A stretch of 64,000 bases of DNA from Anaerolineales bacterium (GCA_020850595.1 JADZEK010000049.1:1-64000); one strand, 5' to 3'. Shown: positions 42,102 to 50,770, counted from the stretch's first letter. Notes: generated by a model not told the origin, from the sequence alone. Numbers and translations are program-made.

Positions 42102-43454
42102 ATGAACCCCACTTCCGCTGCGCCCGCGCCGTTGGGCATCGTCCATCCCCACGCCGCCGGCCTAGACATTGGTCAAGCTGAAATTTGGGCGGCGGTGCCG
42201 GCGGGCGGCCAGCTCCCGGCCGTGCGCGCCTTTGGCACCTTCACGCCCGACCTGCAGGCCCTGGCCGACTGGCTGGTCCAGGGGGGCATCACGACCGTGG
42301 CGCTGGAGAGCACCGGGGTGTATTGGATCCCGATCTTCGAGTTGCTGGAAGCGCGCGGCCTGGAAGTCTGCCTGGTCAATGCCCGCCACATCAAGAACGT
42401 GCCCGGCCGCAAAAGCGATGTCCAGGACTGCCAATGGCTCCAGCAACTGCACCGCTTCGGCTTGCTGCGGGCCTCCTTCCGGCCGGAAGCCGAGGTGGTG
42501 GCGCTGCGGGCCTATCTGCGGCATCGGGCCATGCTGCTTGAGCATCGCGCCGCCCATACCCAACACATGCAGAAGGCGCTGCTGCAGATGAACTTGCGGC
42601 TGACCCAGGTGCTGAGCGATGTCACCGGCACCACCGGCCTGGCCATCATCCGCGCCATCGTCGGGGGTGAGCGCAACCCGCGCAAGTTGGCCCAACTGCG
42701 CCACGGCCGCTGCCAGCACCCGGAGCCGGAGATTGCCATGGCCCTGACCGGCAGCTACCGGCCCGAGCACGTCTTCGCGCTCAAACAGGCCCTGGCGCTC
42801 TACGACGCCTACACCGCCCAACTGGCCGACTGTGATCGCGAAATCGAACAGCACTACGCCACGCTTAAGCCGCGCTTTGAGCCCGACGATCCCGACCAGC
42901 CGCTCGGCCCCGATGAGAAGCCCAACACCCATTCCAAGAACGCGCCCGACTTTGATGTGCGCCGGGAGCTCTTCCAATTGGTCGGGGTGGACTTGACGGT
43001 CGTCCCCGGCCTGCATGTCAGCAGTGCCCAGCAGCTCCTGGCCGAAATCGGCACCGATCTGAGCAAGTTCCCGACCGTCAAGCACTTCTGCTCCTGGCTC
43101 GGGCTGGCGCCCCACAATGATATTACCGGCGGGAAGGTCAAGCGCGCGCGCACGCTCCCGACCCGCAACCGCGCCGGCCAAGTGCTGCGCCTGGCCGCCC
43201 AAGCGGTGGGCCGGGGCCGGAGCGGCTTGGGCACTTACTACCGCGCTCATAAGCTCCGCCTGGGCGCGGCCTCCGCCATTACCGCCACGGCCCACAAGCT
43301 GGCCCGCATCGTCTACCACATGCTCAAAGACCGCCAGCCCTACCAGCCGCTCACCAAGGAGGCCTTCGCCCAACAGCGCCGCGAGCGCGAGGTTCGAGCG
43401 CTGACCAAGCAGGCGGCCAAGCTCGGCTTGACACTCCAACCCCAGCCGGCTTGA
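42102..43454 (+). CDS. IS110-family recombinase (transposase)
   Basis: A 450-residue DEDD recombinase. The RuvC-like N-terminal domain has Asp22 (LDIG), Glu69 (VALEST), Asp106 and Asp109 (RKSDVQD). The C-terminal Transposase_20 domain has VVPGLHVSSAQQLL, FCSWLGLAPHND, then an Arg-rich RTLPTRNRAGQVLR segment. Both domains are intact and full length, so the element may be active. AAAGGAG precedes the ATG. The stop codon overlaps a TTGACA hexamer that could act as the -35 of a promoter formed when the ends join. Confidence 0.93.
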   Translation: MNPTSAAPAPLGIVHPHAAGLDIGQAEIWAAVPAGGQLPAVRAFGTFTPDLQALADWLVQGGITTVALESTGVYWIPIFELLEARGLEVCLVNARHIKNVPGRKSDVQDCQWLQQLHRFGLLRASFRPEAEVVALRAYLRHRAMLLEHRAAHTQHMQKALLQMNLRLTQVLSDVTGTTGLAIIRAIVGGERNPRKLAQLRHGRCQHPEPEIAMALTGSYRPEHVFALKQALALYDAYTAQLADCDREIEQHYATLKPRFEPDDPDQPLGPDEKPNTHSKNAPDFDVRRELFQLVGVDLTVVPGLHVSSAQQLLAEIGTDLSKFPTVKHFCSWLGLAPHNDITGGKVKRARTLPTRNRAGQVLRLAAQAVGRGRSGLGTYYRAHKLRLGAASAITATAHKLARIVYHMLKDRQPYQPLTKEAFAQQRREREVRALTKQAAKLGLTLQPQPA

Positions 43455-43478
43455 CATAATGTTTTTGTTTCTGAGTAA

Positions 43479-43720
43479 GCCCCCCTCCAGTTGCCGGCCA
43501 TCCTTCGGCATTGTGGGGGGTGAGGAATCTCAACCCAGGATCAGGCTGACCCTTTGATCGTACCGGGTTTAGTTTCTGAGCAACCCGGCCTCAGGCCGAT
43601 CGTATTCGCGCTGCCTTGTGGCCGGTGACGCGCAGCGTCCCGGGTAATGATAGCTGGCGGCCAATTTCCGGGCCACTTTCGGCACTCCCTCAGCAAACGG
43701 AAATAAGATGCAACTGCCCT
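43479..43720 (+). repeat. Miniature inverted-repeat element copy 1, right part
   Basis: Continues the repeat from GCCCCCCTCCAG to its right terminus GATGCAACTGCCCT, the inverted counterpart of the left end. It matches the right 240 bases of copy 2, including CAACCCAGGATCAGGCTGAC and CGCAGCGTCCCGGGTAA. Confidence 0.85.
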
Positions 43721-43741
43721 GGGCAGGGGGCTGCCCGGCGT

Positions 43742-43782
43742 AAAACGAAGGCGGGCTGGGCGCCTCAGACGCCCAGCCCGCC
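43742..43782 (-). terminator. Rho-independent terminator of the lipoprotein gene
   Basis: GGCGGGCTGGGCG and its complement form a 13-base stem with a seven-base loop 35 bases past the stop; on the minus strand it is followed by CTTCGTTTTAC, giving a short U tract. Confidence 0.75.
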
Positions 43783-43816
43783 CGTCAGGGAACTGTCAGC
43801 GCCGTGCGTGGCGCGG

Positions 43817-45298
43817 CTACTGCACGTAACCCTGAACGAAAGTGAAGAACGTGAAGTCGGTCGTGTCGGTGTCCGGCGAAATGTAGAGGGTGACATCGAA
43901 GGGCAGCGTCTCGCCCGGCGCGAAGGTATCGTCATCCGGGTAAATGCTGGTCCACGCGCTGCTGTACAAAGTGCCCTCGGCGTCGTAGACCGCCAGGATG
44001 AGGGTGGCGCTCGACAGGTTCTCCTCGGAGGTGTTGGTCACATCACCCGTGAAGGCCACCGTGTCATCCGAAGTCTCGCCCGACTCATTGGCCGACTCCA
44101 GCGCCACGACGTCGAAGCTGGTTTCGAAGGTCCAGTAGGCGTCTACCTGCACGCTGTAGCTGGCCACGTTCGCGACCTGGTCCGAGTCGCCGTTGATGGC
44201 GCTGAAGAAGTCGAAGCTGACCGGGATGACCTCGCCCGGAGCGACATAGATCGGCACCGAGGCGGTGGCGGCGTCCAAGACCGTGCCATCCTCCGCGTAC
44301 AGCCCGGCTACCAGGCTGATGGACAGCACCTGGTCGCTGTTGTTGCCGATGTTGGCGAAAATGTGCAGCCCATCGAAGCCATCCACGACGGCGTTCGTGA
44401 TCTCAACGGCGATGTTGGCGTTGAGATCCGTCTCGTCCGTCAGATCCACATCCACGTAGTAGATGGACGAGTCGGCGTCATCTGCCGGGCCGTCCAGAGA
44501 AATGGAGAACGGCGTGCGGTCGTTGCCATTCTCGTCGCCGGCGGCGGCCAGGTAGCGGGTGATGCTGTAAGAGGCGTCGGCGGCCACGGCGGTGCCGTCG
44601 GCGGCCAGCAGCGCCCCGGCGAAGCTGTTCACCAGCACAGGCGAGTCCGAGTTATTTACCAACTCGCCGGTCAGGTAGATCGTGCCGTACTCATTGACGT
44701 AGATGTTGTCGTTCTCCACCGACACGTCGCCGCGATCCACGTCGCCTTCGCTGTAGTCAGAGACCTCCACCGTCCCCTGCCAGTCGGTGGTATCGGCCCC
44801 ATCCGTGTTCACGTACCAATCAAACGGCGTCGTTTCGCCCTGGGCAATCGTGTAGAGGAGCGGGCTGAACTCAATGGTGTCGGTGGGGTTGTCGTCCGAA
44901 TCGGTCAACACCGTGTTGCCGTCGCCGTCGGTCAGCGTCAGCGTCAACTCGATGCTGGTGGCCGGGTCTTCGGTGTCGTTGTACACCAGGCCCACCACGT
45001 GGAAATAGTCGTACTCATCCACGTACCCGTACAGGCTGGTCACGGCCACTTCGCCGGCCACGATGCCCGTTTGTTCCTCGGTCGCCTCCGGCTCCTCGGT
45101 CGGGGCCTCTTCCTCTGTGGGTTCTTCCTCCGGCGTGGGTTCCTCCTCTGCCTCGGTCGGCTCGGCTTCGGCGGTGGCCTTCGGCGTCCGAGTGGGGTCG
45201 GGGGCTTCGGTGGCTGCGCCCCCGCCGCCGCAGGCCAACCCGGCCAGCGACAGGGCCACAATTACCGAGAGTATGGCGAACAACCGCTTAGAAAGCAT
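43817..45298 (-). CDS. Surface lipoprotein with repeated FxLYD-like beta domains
   Basis: A 493-residue lipoprotein: signal peptide with lipobox ending at Cys23 (SLAGLAC), then a Glu/Pro/Thr-rich spacer to about residue 75. The rest is made of about three beta-rich repeats of 120-140 residues, each with a pattern like VVGLVYNDTEDPA, YLTGELVNNSDSP, or FTGDVTNTSEEN followed by a strand ending in APGETLPFDV. That is the FxLYD-type layout. Acidic composition with few Cys fits an extracellular, possibly calcium-rich environment. It stands alone between two elements; function unknown, perhaps adhesion or envelope spacing. Confidence 0.75.
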   Translation of the reverse strand: MLSKRLFAILSVIVALSLAGLACGGGGAATEAPDPTRTPKATAEAEPTEAEEEPTPEEEPTEEEAPTEEPEATEEQTGIVAGEVAVTSLYGYVDEYDYFHVVGLVYNDTEDPATSIELTLTLTDGDGNTVLTDSDDNPTDTIEFSPLLYTIAQGETTPFDWYVNTDGADTTDWQGTVEVSDYSEGDVDRGDVSVENDNIYVNEYGTIYLTGELVNNSDSPVLVNSFAGALLAADGTAVAADASYSITRYLAAAGDENGNDRTPFSISLDGPADDADSSIYYVDVDLTDETDLNANIAVEITNAVVDGFDGLHIFANIGNNSDQVLSISLVAGLYAEDGTVLDAATASVPIYVAPGEVIPVSFDFFSAINGDSDQVANVASYSVQVDAYWTFETSFDVVALESANESGETSDDTVAFTGDVTNTSEENLSSATLILAVYDAEGTLYSSAWTSIYPDDDTFAPGETLPFDVTLYISPDTDTTDFTFFTFVQGYVQ

Positions 45299-45391
45299 CT
45301 GATGCTCCTTCTCCTCTGGTTCGCTACCGGCTAGGCTACTAACGACACGGTCGGCGTTACTGGCGCCGGCCGGAGTGCATGAACTTAGTTG

Positions 45392-45418
45392 CCCCGGCCG
45401 GCCTTGGGCCGGCCGGGG
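45392..45418 (-). terminator. GC-rich hairpin after the HU gene
   Basis: CCCCGGCCGGCC-TTG-GGCCGGCCGGGG is a perfect 12-base stem 35 bases past the HU stop. The U tract after it is poor. Confidence 0.5.
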
Positions 45419-45453
45419 CGAACCGTGAACAACTGATTGAGAAACGGGTAAAT

Positions 45454-45756
45454 CTAGACCGAGTCCTTCAGCGCCTTCACCGGGCGCGCTTTGACAACTC
45501 GCCGCGCCGGCTTGGCCGCAATCATGGCCGGCTGCTTGGTGAACGGGTTGATGCCTTCGCGCGCCTCAGTCGCGGGCTTAGTCACGACGGTCAGCTTCAC
45601 TAGGCCCGGGAGGGTCACTTCGCCGTTCGCCTTCAACTGGCCCGCCAGGACTGCCGAAATGGCGTCCATTGCCGCGGCGGCCTGCTTCTTGGTAAGGCTG
45701 CTCTTCTCCGCGACAGCGACCAGGAACTCGGACTTTGTCATGCGATTGCCTGCCAT
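45454..45756 (-). CDS. HU-family DNA-binding protein
   Basis: A 100-residue nucleoid protein. The start at 45756 has AAGGAG upstream. MTKSEFLVAVAEKSSLTKKQ and DAISAVLAGQLKANGEVTLP are the dimerising helices; the beta-arm region carries GINPFTKQPAMI, with the NPxT(K) pattern that intercalates DNA. The C-terminus has a Lys/Arg/Ala-rich tail (AKPARRVVKARPVKALK), a mild extension seen in some HU proteins. It lies downstream of the fused E1 gene on the same strand, with its own A/T-rich leader. Confidence 0.92.
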   Translation of the reverse strand: MAGNRMTKSEFLVAVAEKSSLTKKQAAAAMDAISAVLAGQLKANGEVTLPGLVKLTVVTKPATEAREGINPFTKQPAMIAAKPARRVVKARPVKALKDSV

Positions 45757-45840
45757 GTTTTTCTCCTTAGGATATGGCGTTTCTGCGGTCGCCGGCAAGG
45801 TCCTGCCTGCCGAACGGCCGCCAATATACTGCATTTTTCC

Positions 45841-47913
45841 CTAAAATGCCAGCAAGCGCGCCAGCCGGGCCGCGATGGCGGCCTCGCTGGGGACAACCCT
45901 CTGCATCAACGCCGGGCTGTAGGGCACCGGGCAGTCAGCCGAAGCCAGCCGTTCGATCGGCGCGTCGAGCGCTTCAAACGCCTCACCGGCCACCGCGGCG
46001 ATGATTTCTCCCGCAAAACCAGCCGTCAGCGTGTCCTCGTGCACGACCAGCAGTTTGCCCGTTTTGCGCACCGACCGTATTACTGCGGCGCGATCCCACG
46101 GAACCAGGGTGCGCAAGTCCAGGATTTCGATTTGACCTGGCCAGGCGCGGGCAGCCTCCTCGCAGCGGTGCACTAGAGCGCCCCAGGTGACGACCGTGAC
46201 GTCCGTGCCGGCCTGGACCACGTTTGCCACCCCAAACGGCAGCACGTAGTCATCGCCGGGGTAAGGCCGGCGGCCGGGCACAGTATCGAGCAGGGCGCGA
46301 TGCTCGAAGAAAAACGTCGGGTCATGGCCGCGCAGCGCGGCGCGCAGCAGCCCGGCCGCGTCCGCCGCATTCGATGGATAGGCCAGCCGCCAGCCCAGCG
46401 TGTGGGCCAACACCGCCTCGCCCGTGACCGAATGCCACGGGTCGCCGGTTTTCTTGCCAAAACCACCCGGCACGCGCACGACCATCGGCACTGCAAACTC
46501 GCCCACGGTGCGCCAGCGAACCGTCCCGGCGTTATTCACCTGTTCGGTGGCTGCGTCCATGTACTTGCGGAACTGAATTTCCGGCGCCGGCATCAGCCCC
46601 GCATAGGCCAGGCCCGCCGCGCGGCCAATGATGCCGTCCTCGTTCAGCGACGTGTCAAATACCCGCGCCGCGCCATATTTCGCCTGCAAATCAAGCGTCG
46701 CGCCGTGGACGCCACCCTTCACCCCAACGTCCTCGCCGAACACCACCAGGCGTGGGTTTAGCGCCAACTCGGCCTCCAGCACCCGGCGGATGGCGTCGAG
46801 CATGTTCAGGCGCGGCCCTGTGGCGCTCCCCTCCGGCCTGCCCGACCCCTCCGGCAGGGCGATGCCGGCCGCCAGCAGACCGCCCACCGCCGGCGTTCGG
46901 CCCTCATAAAACATATGCCGGGCAGCCGTTTCTGGATCGGGCGGTGCCTGGCGGCTGGCGGCTTCCAGCGCCGCGCGCAGTTCTTGCTCGACGGCATGCT
47001 CCAGGGCGGCCCACTCCAGGTTGGGTAGATAGGCCCGCAGGGCCATCAACGGGTCGCGCGCGTTTTCAGCGGCGCGCACTTGGGCCGACTTGTACGCCTG
47101 ATTATCCGTAAACGAATGGCCGCACAGCCGCACGACGCGCAGCCGCAGCAGGCATGCCCCTTGCCCCGCGCGCACATGCTCGACGGCCTCGGCCACGCAG
47201 CGGGCGGCCTCAGCCGGGTCGCTGCCGTCGCCCTCTATGCGGCGCAGGTCAGCGAAACCGCCCAGACTGGCGGCAATGTTGCCCTGGGCGTTCTGCAGCC
47301 GCCCCGGCACGGAGATGGCGTAACCATTGTCTTCGATGAAGAACAGCAGCGGCAGCTTCTGCGTGGTGGCGATGTTCAGCGCGGCCCAGAACCCATTGGC
47401 CGCCGTCGAGCCGTCGCCGCCGTGTGCCGTCGCCAGCGCGCCCGCCCAGGTCGCGTCGCCCAACGTGTCGCGGTGGTAAGTAATCGCCTGGGCCCAGCCC
47501 GCCGCCGGAGAATACTGTGCGCCTACGTCGCCGGCCATGGGCAGCACCGTCGGCCCGCTGCGCGCCGCCAGGAAATGGGTTACCCCGGTGTCGCGCCCGG
47601 CCGTCAGGCCGCCGCTGACAGCCAGCCCGCCCGCCAGCGCCTCGGTCAGCGTCAGGCCGGCCGCCAGCATAAACGGGCGTGAACGGTAGTAGACCGAGGC
47701 CGCGTCGTGCGGGTGTGTCAGGGCCACTGCCAGCAGCACCTCGGCCAACTCATGCCCGCGCGACGAGAACTGATAGGCGATCTTGCCCGATGGGGCCAGC
47801 TCGCGCTCCTCGAGTTCGTCGAGTCGCCGCGAGGTCAGCACCAGTCGCGCCACGCGCGGCCAGTCAACGGCCGGGCCGCCGGCAGCCGGAGCAGTGGTCG
47901 GGGCAGGGTCCAT
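45841..47913 (-). CDS. Fused alpha-keto acid dehydrogenase E1 (alpha plus beta)
   Basis: A 690-residue thiamine-diphosphate enzyme in which the E1 alpha and beta chains are joined. The alpha part (1-330) has AHGGDGSTAANGFWAALN with the ThDP/Mg motif GDG...N. The beta part (370-690) has RLNMLDAIRRVLEAEL, VFGEDVGVKGG, EIQFRKYMDAATEQVNN and VVRVPGG, plus the C-terminal transketolase domain (TVVTWGALVHRCEEAA, VVHEDTLTAGFAGE). Such fusions decarboxylate branched-chain or related keto acids. No E2 or E3 gene is close by, so it must draw these from elsewhere. It follows a MaoC-like gene by four bases. Confidence 0.9.
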   Translation of the reverse strand: MDPAPTTAPAAGGPAVDWPRVARLVLTSRRLDELEERELAPSGKIAYQFSSRGHELAEVLLAVALTHPHDAASVYYRSRPFMLAAGLTLTEALAGGLAVSGGLTAGRDTGVTHFLAARSGPTVLPMAGDVGAQYSPAAGWAQAITYHRDTLGDATWAGALATAHGGDGSTAANGFWAALNIATTQKLPLLFFIEDNGYAISVPGRLQNAQGNIAASLGGFADLRRIEGDGSDPAEAARCVAEAVEHVRAGQGACLLRLRVVRLCGHSFTDNQAYKSAQVRAAENARDPLMALRAYLPNLEWAALEHAVEQELRAALEAASRQAPPDPETAARHMFYEGRTPAVGGLLAAGIALPEGSGRPEGSATGPRLNMLDAIRRVLEAELALNPRLVVFGEDVGVKGGVHGATLDLQAKYGAARVFDTSLNEDGIIGRAAGLAYAGLMPAPEIQFRKYMDAATEQVNNAGTVRWRTVGEFAVPMVVRVPGGFGKKTGDPWHSVTGEAVLAHTLGWRLAYPSNAADAAGLLRAALRGHDPTFFFEHRALLDTVPGRRPYPGDDYVLPFGVANVVQAGTDVTVVTWGALVHRCEEAARAWPGQIEILDLRTLVPWDRAAVIRSVRKTGKLLVVHEDTLTAGFAGEIIAAVAGEAFEALDAPIERLASADCPVPYSPALMQRVVPSEAAIAARLARLLAF

Positions 47914-47917
47914 GCGG

Positions 47918-48400
47918 CTAGACGGCCGGATCGCTCTTCGGGCGGCTCATGAACAAGGCAATCCACTTGCCTTTTTGCACCGACTTGTCAGCCTGGTTGT
48001 GCACGTCCAGCGACAGCGTCACCGCGCCCCCGCCTAGCCGCGGCAGCGCTTTCACTTCTAGCACCTCGATCAGGATGTGAAGCGTGTCTCCGATGACTAC
48101 CGGCAGCGAGAACTTCCATTCCACGATCTCGCGGAAGGCCAGGATCGTGCCTTCCATGATGCCCGTCTGCACGGCCAGCCCAGACGCAATGGCGAGCACC
48201 GCCAGTCCGTGGGCGATGCGCTGTCCATAGGGCGTGGACTTGGCGAACTCGGCATCAATGTGAATTTGGTTAAAATCGCCGGATAATCCGGCAAAGGTGA
48301 CGATATCGGCCTCGGTCACAGTACGAGACGTGGTGCGGACTTTCTGGCCGACGGCGAACTCTTCGAAGTACATGCCGCGCTGGGCGGGGGGTAGGGGCAT
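47918..48400 (-). CDS. MaoC-like hydratase/dehydratase
   Basis: A 160-residue hot-dog-fold protein. The (R)-hydratase motif GDFNQIHIDAEFAKST contains the catalytic Asp and His; GQRIAHGLAVLAIASGL follows, with the typical HG. GGAGA precedes the ATG. It probably hydrates an enoyl-CoA; linkage to the E1 fusion suggests a branched-chain or short acyl-CoA route. Confidence 0.88.
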   Translation of the reverse strand: MPLPPAQRGMYFEEFAVGQKVRTTSRTVTEADIVTFAGLSGDFNQIHIDAEFAKSTPYGQRIAHGLAVLAIASGLAVQTGIMEGTILAFREIVEWKFSLPVVIGDTLHILIEVLEVKALPRLGGGAVTLSLDVHNQADKSVQKGKWIALFMSRPKSDPAV

Positions 48401-48694
48401 TCGGCTGTCTCCGACGAAGTGGACGGAATTGGGCCGATTGTAGCATGGACTGGCGAAAGCCGCCGCAAATCCCGCTAGTTTTGGCGGCGCACTACGCCCG
48501 CGCAGCCCAGGCGCGCGCCGGCATCCTTGCTCTCAGCGCTCAGACGCCTGCCGCTCGCGTTTGGCCAGGCCCGCGCCCGAACCTGGTACTCTCGGCCGGA
48601 GGCTGCCGCTGGCGCACCGGCTCCCCTGGGGGCGCCGCCGAACGTTGGCGGGCAGGTCGCGCCTGCCCGCCTGAGATTTGCTATTATTGTTACC
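48401..48694. promoter_or_regulatory. Divergent promoter region between MaoC and J-protein genes
   Basis: On the minus strand an extended -10, TGCTACAAT (48437-48445), lies 37 bases before the MaoC start. On the plus side an AT-rich TGCTATTATTGTTACC runs straight into the J-protein ATG without a Shine-Dalgarno, which could mean a leaderless transcript. No gene is visible between. Confidence 0.45.
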
Positions 48695-49792
48695 ATGACC
48701 ACTCCGGCGGATGCCAACCTCACCGGCAGCGACGCCACCGCGCGGCTGTTACGCCACATCAACGCGCGGCGGCGCAAGCGTGGCTGGGCCGGCTGGGTCG
48801 TCTTCCTGGCGGCGCTCGCCGCGGGCGCGTTTGGCTGGCTGGCCTGGAGCTACCCCGTGCGCTTTCCCGGCCTGGTGCCCATGGGGCAACTCGTGGTGTT
48901 TCAGGCGCTGGTGGCCGGCATGGGGCTGGTGGTGCTGGCGGCGGGGCTAATCATCGCGCGGCAATTGTCCAGGGCGCAGTGGGCGCCCAAGGCAGCCGTC
49001 GTGGCGTACAAGCTCGATGAGACCGCCTATCGCCTCTATCTTGGCCTACAGTACGAGCTGGAGAGCCTGGCCCGGCTCGGGCGCGCCTGGCGCGTAGCCG
49101 ATCGGCCCGGCGCGGGGCGGCCCGTGGCGCTCCGCACCGTGCCCCTGGCCGACGTAAAAGTGCAGTTGCCCGTCCGCGGGCTGGCGCTGCCGTGGATCAG
49201 CCTGTTCTTTCTGCCCACGCAGTTGCTCGTCCTGCAGCGCGGGCGTTACCAGAGCACCAGCTATGCCCGGCTGACGGCCAAGGCCGTCCACGAGCCAGTC
49301 CCCGCCGGCGGCCCCGGCCTGGGACGGCTGACCTTGCATAGCGGCGAGACTTTGATCCTGGAACTTGACCTGGCAAGCTTCGAGGCGGCCCGCGACGTGG
49401 TAACGGCTCTCCTTCGCTACAAGGAGTATCTGTCCGCGCCTAAACCGGCGGAGCCGCCGCCTGCCCCCGCGGCGGCCCGCGACCCGTACCGCCGCTACCC
49501 GCGCGCTGAGCAGCGCCGCCAGGCGCCCCGCGACCACCCCGTGCCGCCCGATTCTCCGCCGCCCTACACAGTGCCGCCCCACGCGGCCCCGCCGGCGCCC
49601 GCCGCCGCCGAACCCTACACCGTGCTGGGCCTGCGCCCGGGTGCAAGTCGCAAGGAGATCGCTACCGCCTACCGGGCGCTGGCTAAGCTCTATCATCCCG
49701 ACCAGACCCTCAGCCTTGGCCCCGAGGTGCGCGCCGCCGCCGAACGCAAGATGAAGGAAATAAACGCGGCCTACGCAGCGCTGAAGGGGTAA
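48695..49792 (+). CDS. Membrane-anchored J-domain protein
   Basis: A 365-residue protein. Two hydrophobic segments (about 33-52 and 64-86) anchor it; the middle is a soluble domain of about 190 residues (LGLQYELESLARLG, then GRLTLHSGETLILELD), followed by a Pro-rich linker (PPAPAA, PPYTVPPHAAPPAP). The C-terminal 60 residues form a J domain with YTVLGLRPGASRKEI and the invariant HPD (LYHPDQ). Most J proteins have the domain at the N-terminus. It presumably recruits DnaK to the membrane. The start at 48695 removes an unrelated upstream leader. Confidence 0.83.
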   Translation: MTTPADANLTGSDATARLLRHINARRRKRGWAGWVVFLAALAAGAFGWLAWSYPVRFPGLVPMGQLVVFQALVAGMGLVVLAAGLIIARQLSRAQWAPKAAVVAYKLDETAYRLYLGLQYELESLARLGRAWRVADRPGAGRPVALRTVPLADVKVQLPVRGLALPWISLFFLPTQLLVLQRGRYQSTSYARLTAKAVHEPVPAGGPGLGRLTLHSGETLILELDLASFEAARDVVTALLRYKEYLSAPKPAEPPPAPAAARDPYRRYPRAEQRRQAPRDHPVPPDSPPPYTVPPHAAPPAPAAAEPYTVLGLRPGASRKEIATAYRALAKLYHPDQTLSLGPEVRAAAERKMKEINAAYAALKG

Positions 49793-49845
49793 GCCCTGGG
49801 GCCGACGAGTTGTCTTGCCGCGAACAAACCGCGGCCGGAGGTGTC

Positions 49846-50427
49846 ATGCGGCTGGAAACGGAGCGGTTAGTGGTGCGCAGCCTCGTCCCCGGCGATTTGG
49901 AGGCTGTTCACCGGTTATTGGATGAAGCCTTTGACGGCGGCCGGCGCGTTGGTGACCCGGGCGCGCTGGCCGAGCGCCGTTCCTGGCTGGCGTGGACGGC
50001 GCTCGCGGAGGAGTGGCACGCAAGGCTCCACCAGCCCCCCTACGGCGAGCGCGGCGTGACGCTCAAAATTACCGGTGAACTGGTCGGCCTGGTCGGCTAT
50101 GCGCCCTGCCTGAACGCTTTTGGGCAGATTCCTGAACTGCGCGGCAACGGATCGGGCGGCGGCAACACGCCGGAGGTCGGGCTATTCTGGGCGGTGGCGG
50201 CGCGCCACCACAGGCGCGGCTATGCCACCGAGGCGGCCCGCGCCCTGACCGCCTATGCGTTTGAGTCGTTGCGCCTGCGCCGGATCGTGGCGACGACCGA
50301 GTCCGACAACACCGCCAGCCAGGGGGTCATGCGTAAGCTGGGCATGCACGTGCTGCGCAACCCGCTGCCCGAGCCGCCCTGGCTGCAAGTGGTCGGTGTG
50401 CTGGTCAATCCCACATTCAAGGAGTGA
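49846..50427 (+). CDS. GNAT-family N-acetyltransferase (RimJ/RimL-like)
   Basis: A 193-residue acetyltransferase beginning METERLVVR-like (LETERLVVRSLVPGDLEAV), with HHRRGYATEAARALTAYAF as the acetyl-CoA loop (RRGYATE) and TESDNTASQGVMRKLGM near the end. The start at 49846 has GGAGG four bases upstream. The RimJ/L-type layout suggests acetylation of a protein N-terminus or a small amine. Confidence 0.85.
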   Translation: MRLETERLVVRSLVPGDLEAVHRLLDEAFDGGRRVGDPGALAERRSWLAWTALAEEWHARLHQPPYGERGVTLKITGELVGLVGYAPCLNAFGQIPELRGNGSGGGNTPEVGLFWAVAARHHRRGYATEAARALTAYAFESLRLRRIVATTESDNTASQGVMRKLGMHVLRNPLPEPPWLQVVGVLVNPTFKE

Positions 50428-50430
50428 GGT

Positions 50431-50694
50431 ATGGCGACCGAGAATCGCACTGCAACGGAAGCGCACGGCTGTGTGGTGTGCGGCAAGGTGCACACTCTGC
50501 TGGTCGTCTATAGCCCCAGCGGTCAACTGCTCGACTGCGCCGTCATGAGCGGCGACGGCCGGCGCGTGTATGACCCCCGGCGCCCGTTGGTGGCCTGCAA
50601 CCGCCACACCCAGGCGGAAATTGACACCGCCCTCGCCCGCAAAGCCGCGCGCGACCGAGAAGACGCCGAGCGCGAGGCCCGCGGCGGCGAGTGA
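50431..50694 (+). CDS. Small Cys-containing protein of unknown function
   Basis: An 87-residue protein starting three bases after the acetyltransferase stop, so probably co-transcribed. It has a CVVC pair near residue 14, then a third (LLDC) and fourth (LVACNRH) Cys followed by a His, enough for a zinc site. The C-terminal third is a highly charged helix (ALARKAARDREDAERE). I do not recognise a family. Confidence 0.65.
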   Translation: MATENRTATEAHGCVVCGKVHTLLVVYSPSGQLLDCAVMSGDGRRVYDPRRPLVACNRHTQAEIDTALARKAARDREDAEREARGGE

Positions 50695-50736
50695 CGCGCT
50701 GGGGCCGGCCGGGCCAGGGGTGAGCGCTGAAAGAGA

Positions 50737-50770
50737 CAAAAAAGCGCGCCCGGCCTATGGGCCGGGCGCG
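50737..50770 (-). terminator. Rho-independent terminator of the secreted protease gene
   Basis: CGCGCCCGGCC and its complement form an 11-base stem with a four-base loop 31 bases past the protease stop; six A on the plus strand give a U tract (CTTTTTTGTC) on the minus strand. Confidence 0.85.

Larger units (their letters stand above)
41870..43478 (+). mobile_element. IS110-family insertion sequence inserted in a miniature repeat
   Basis: A 1,609-base element. Its ends are set by comparison with the uninterrupted repeat copy at 54.3 kb: the target reads CCGAAGCCCC, while here CCGAA leads into the element and GTAAGCCCC leaves it. An AA dinucleotide is present at both junctions and once in the empty site, as expected for the short core of this family. 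No terminal inverted repeats are seen, also normal. The left non-coding end is long (232 bases) and the right end short (24 bases after the stop), the IS110-group layout in which a guide (bridge) RNA is encoded before the recombinase. Confidence 0.88.

Noticed and set aside
43616-45334. A 572-codon open frame antisense to the lipoprotein gene
   Set aside because: It mirrors the lipoprotein codons and has Val/Arg/Gly-biased composition without motifs; the minus-strand reading has a signal peptide, lipobox and terminator.
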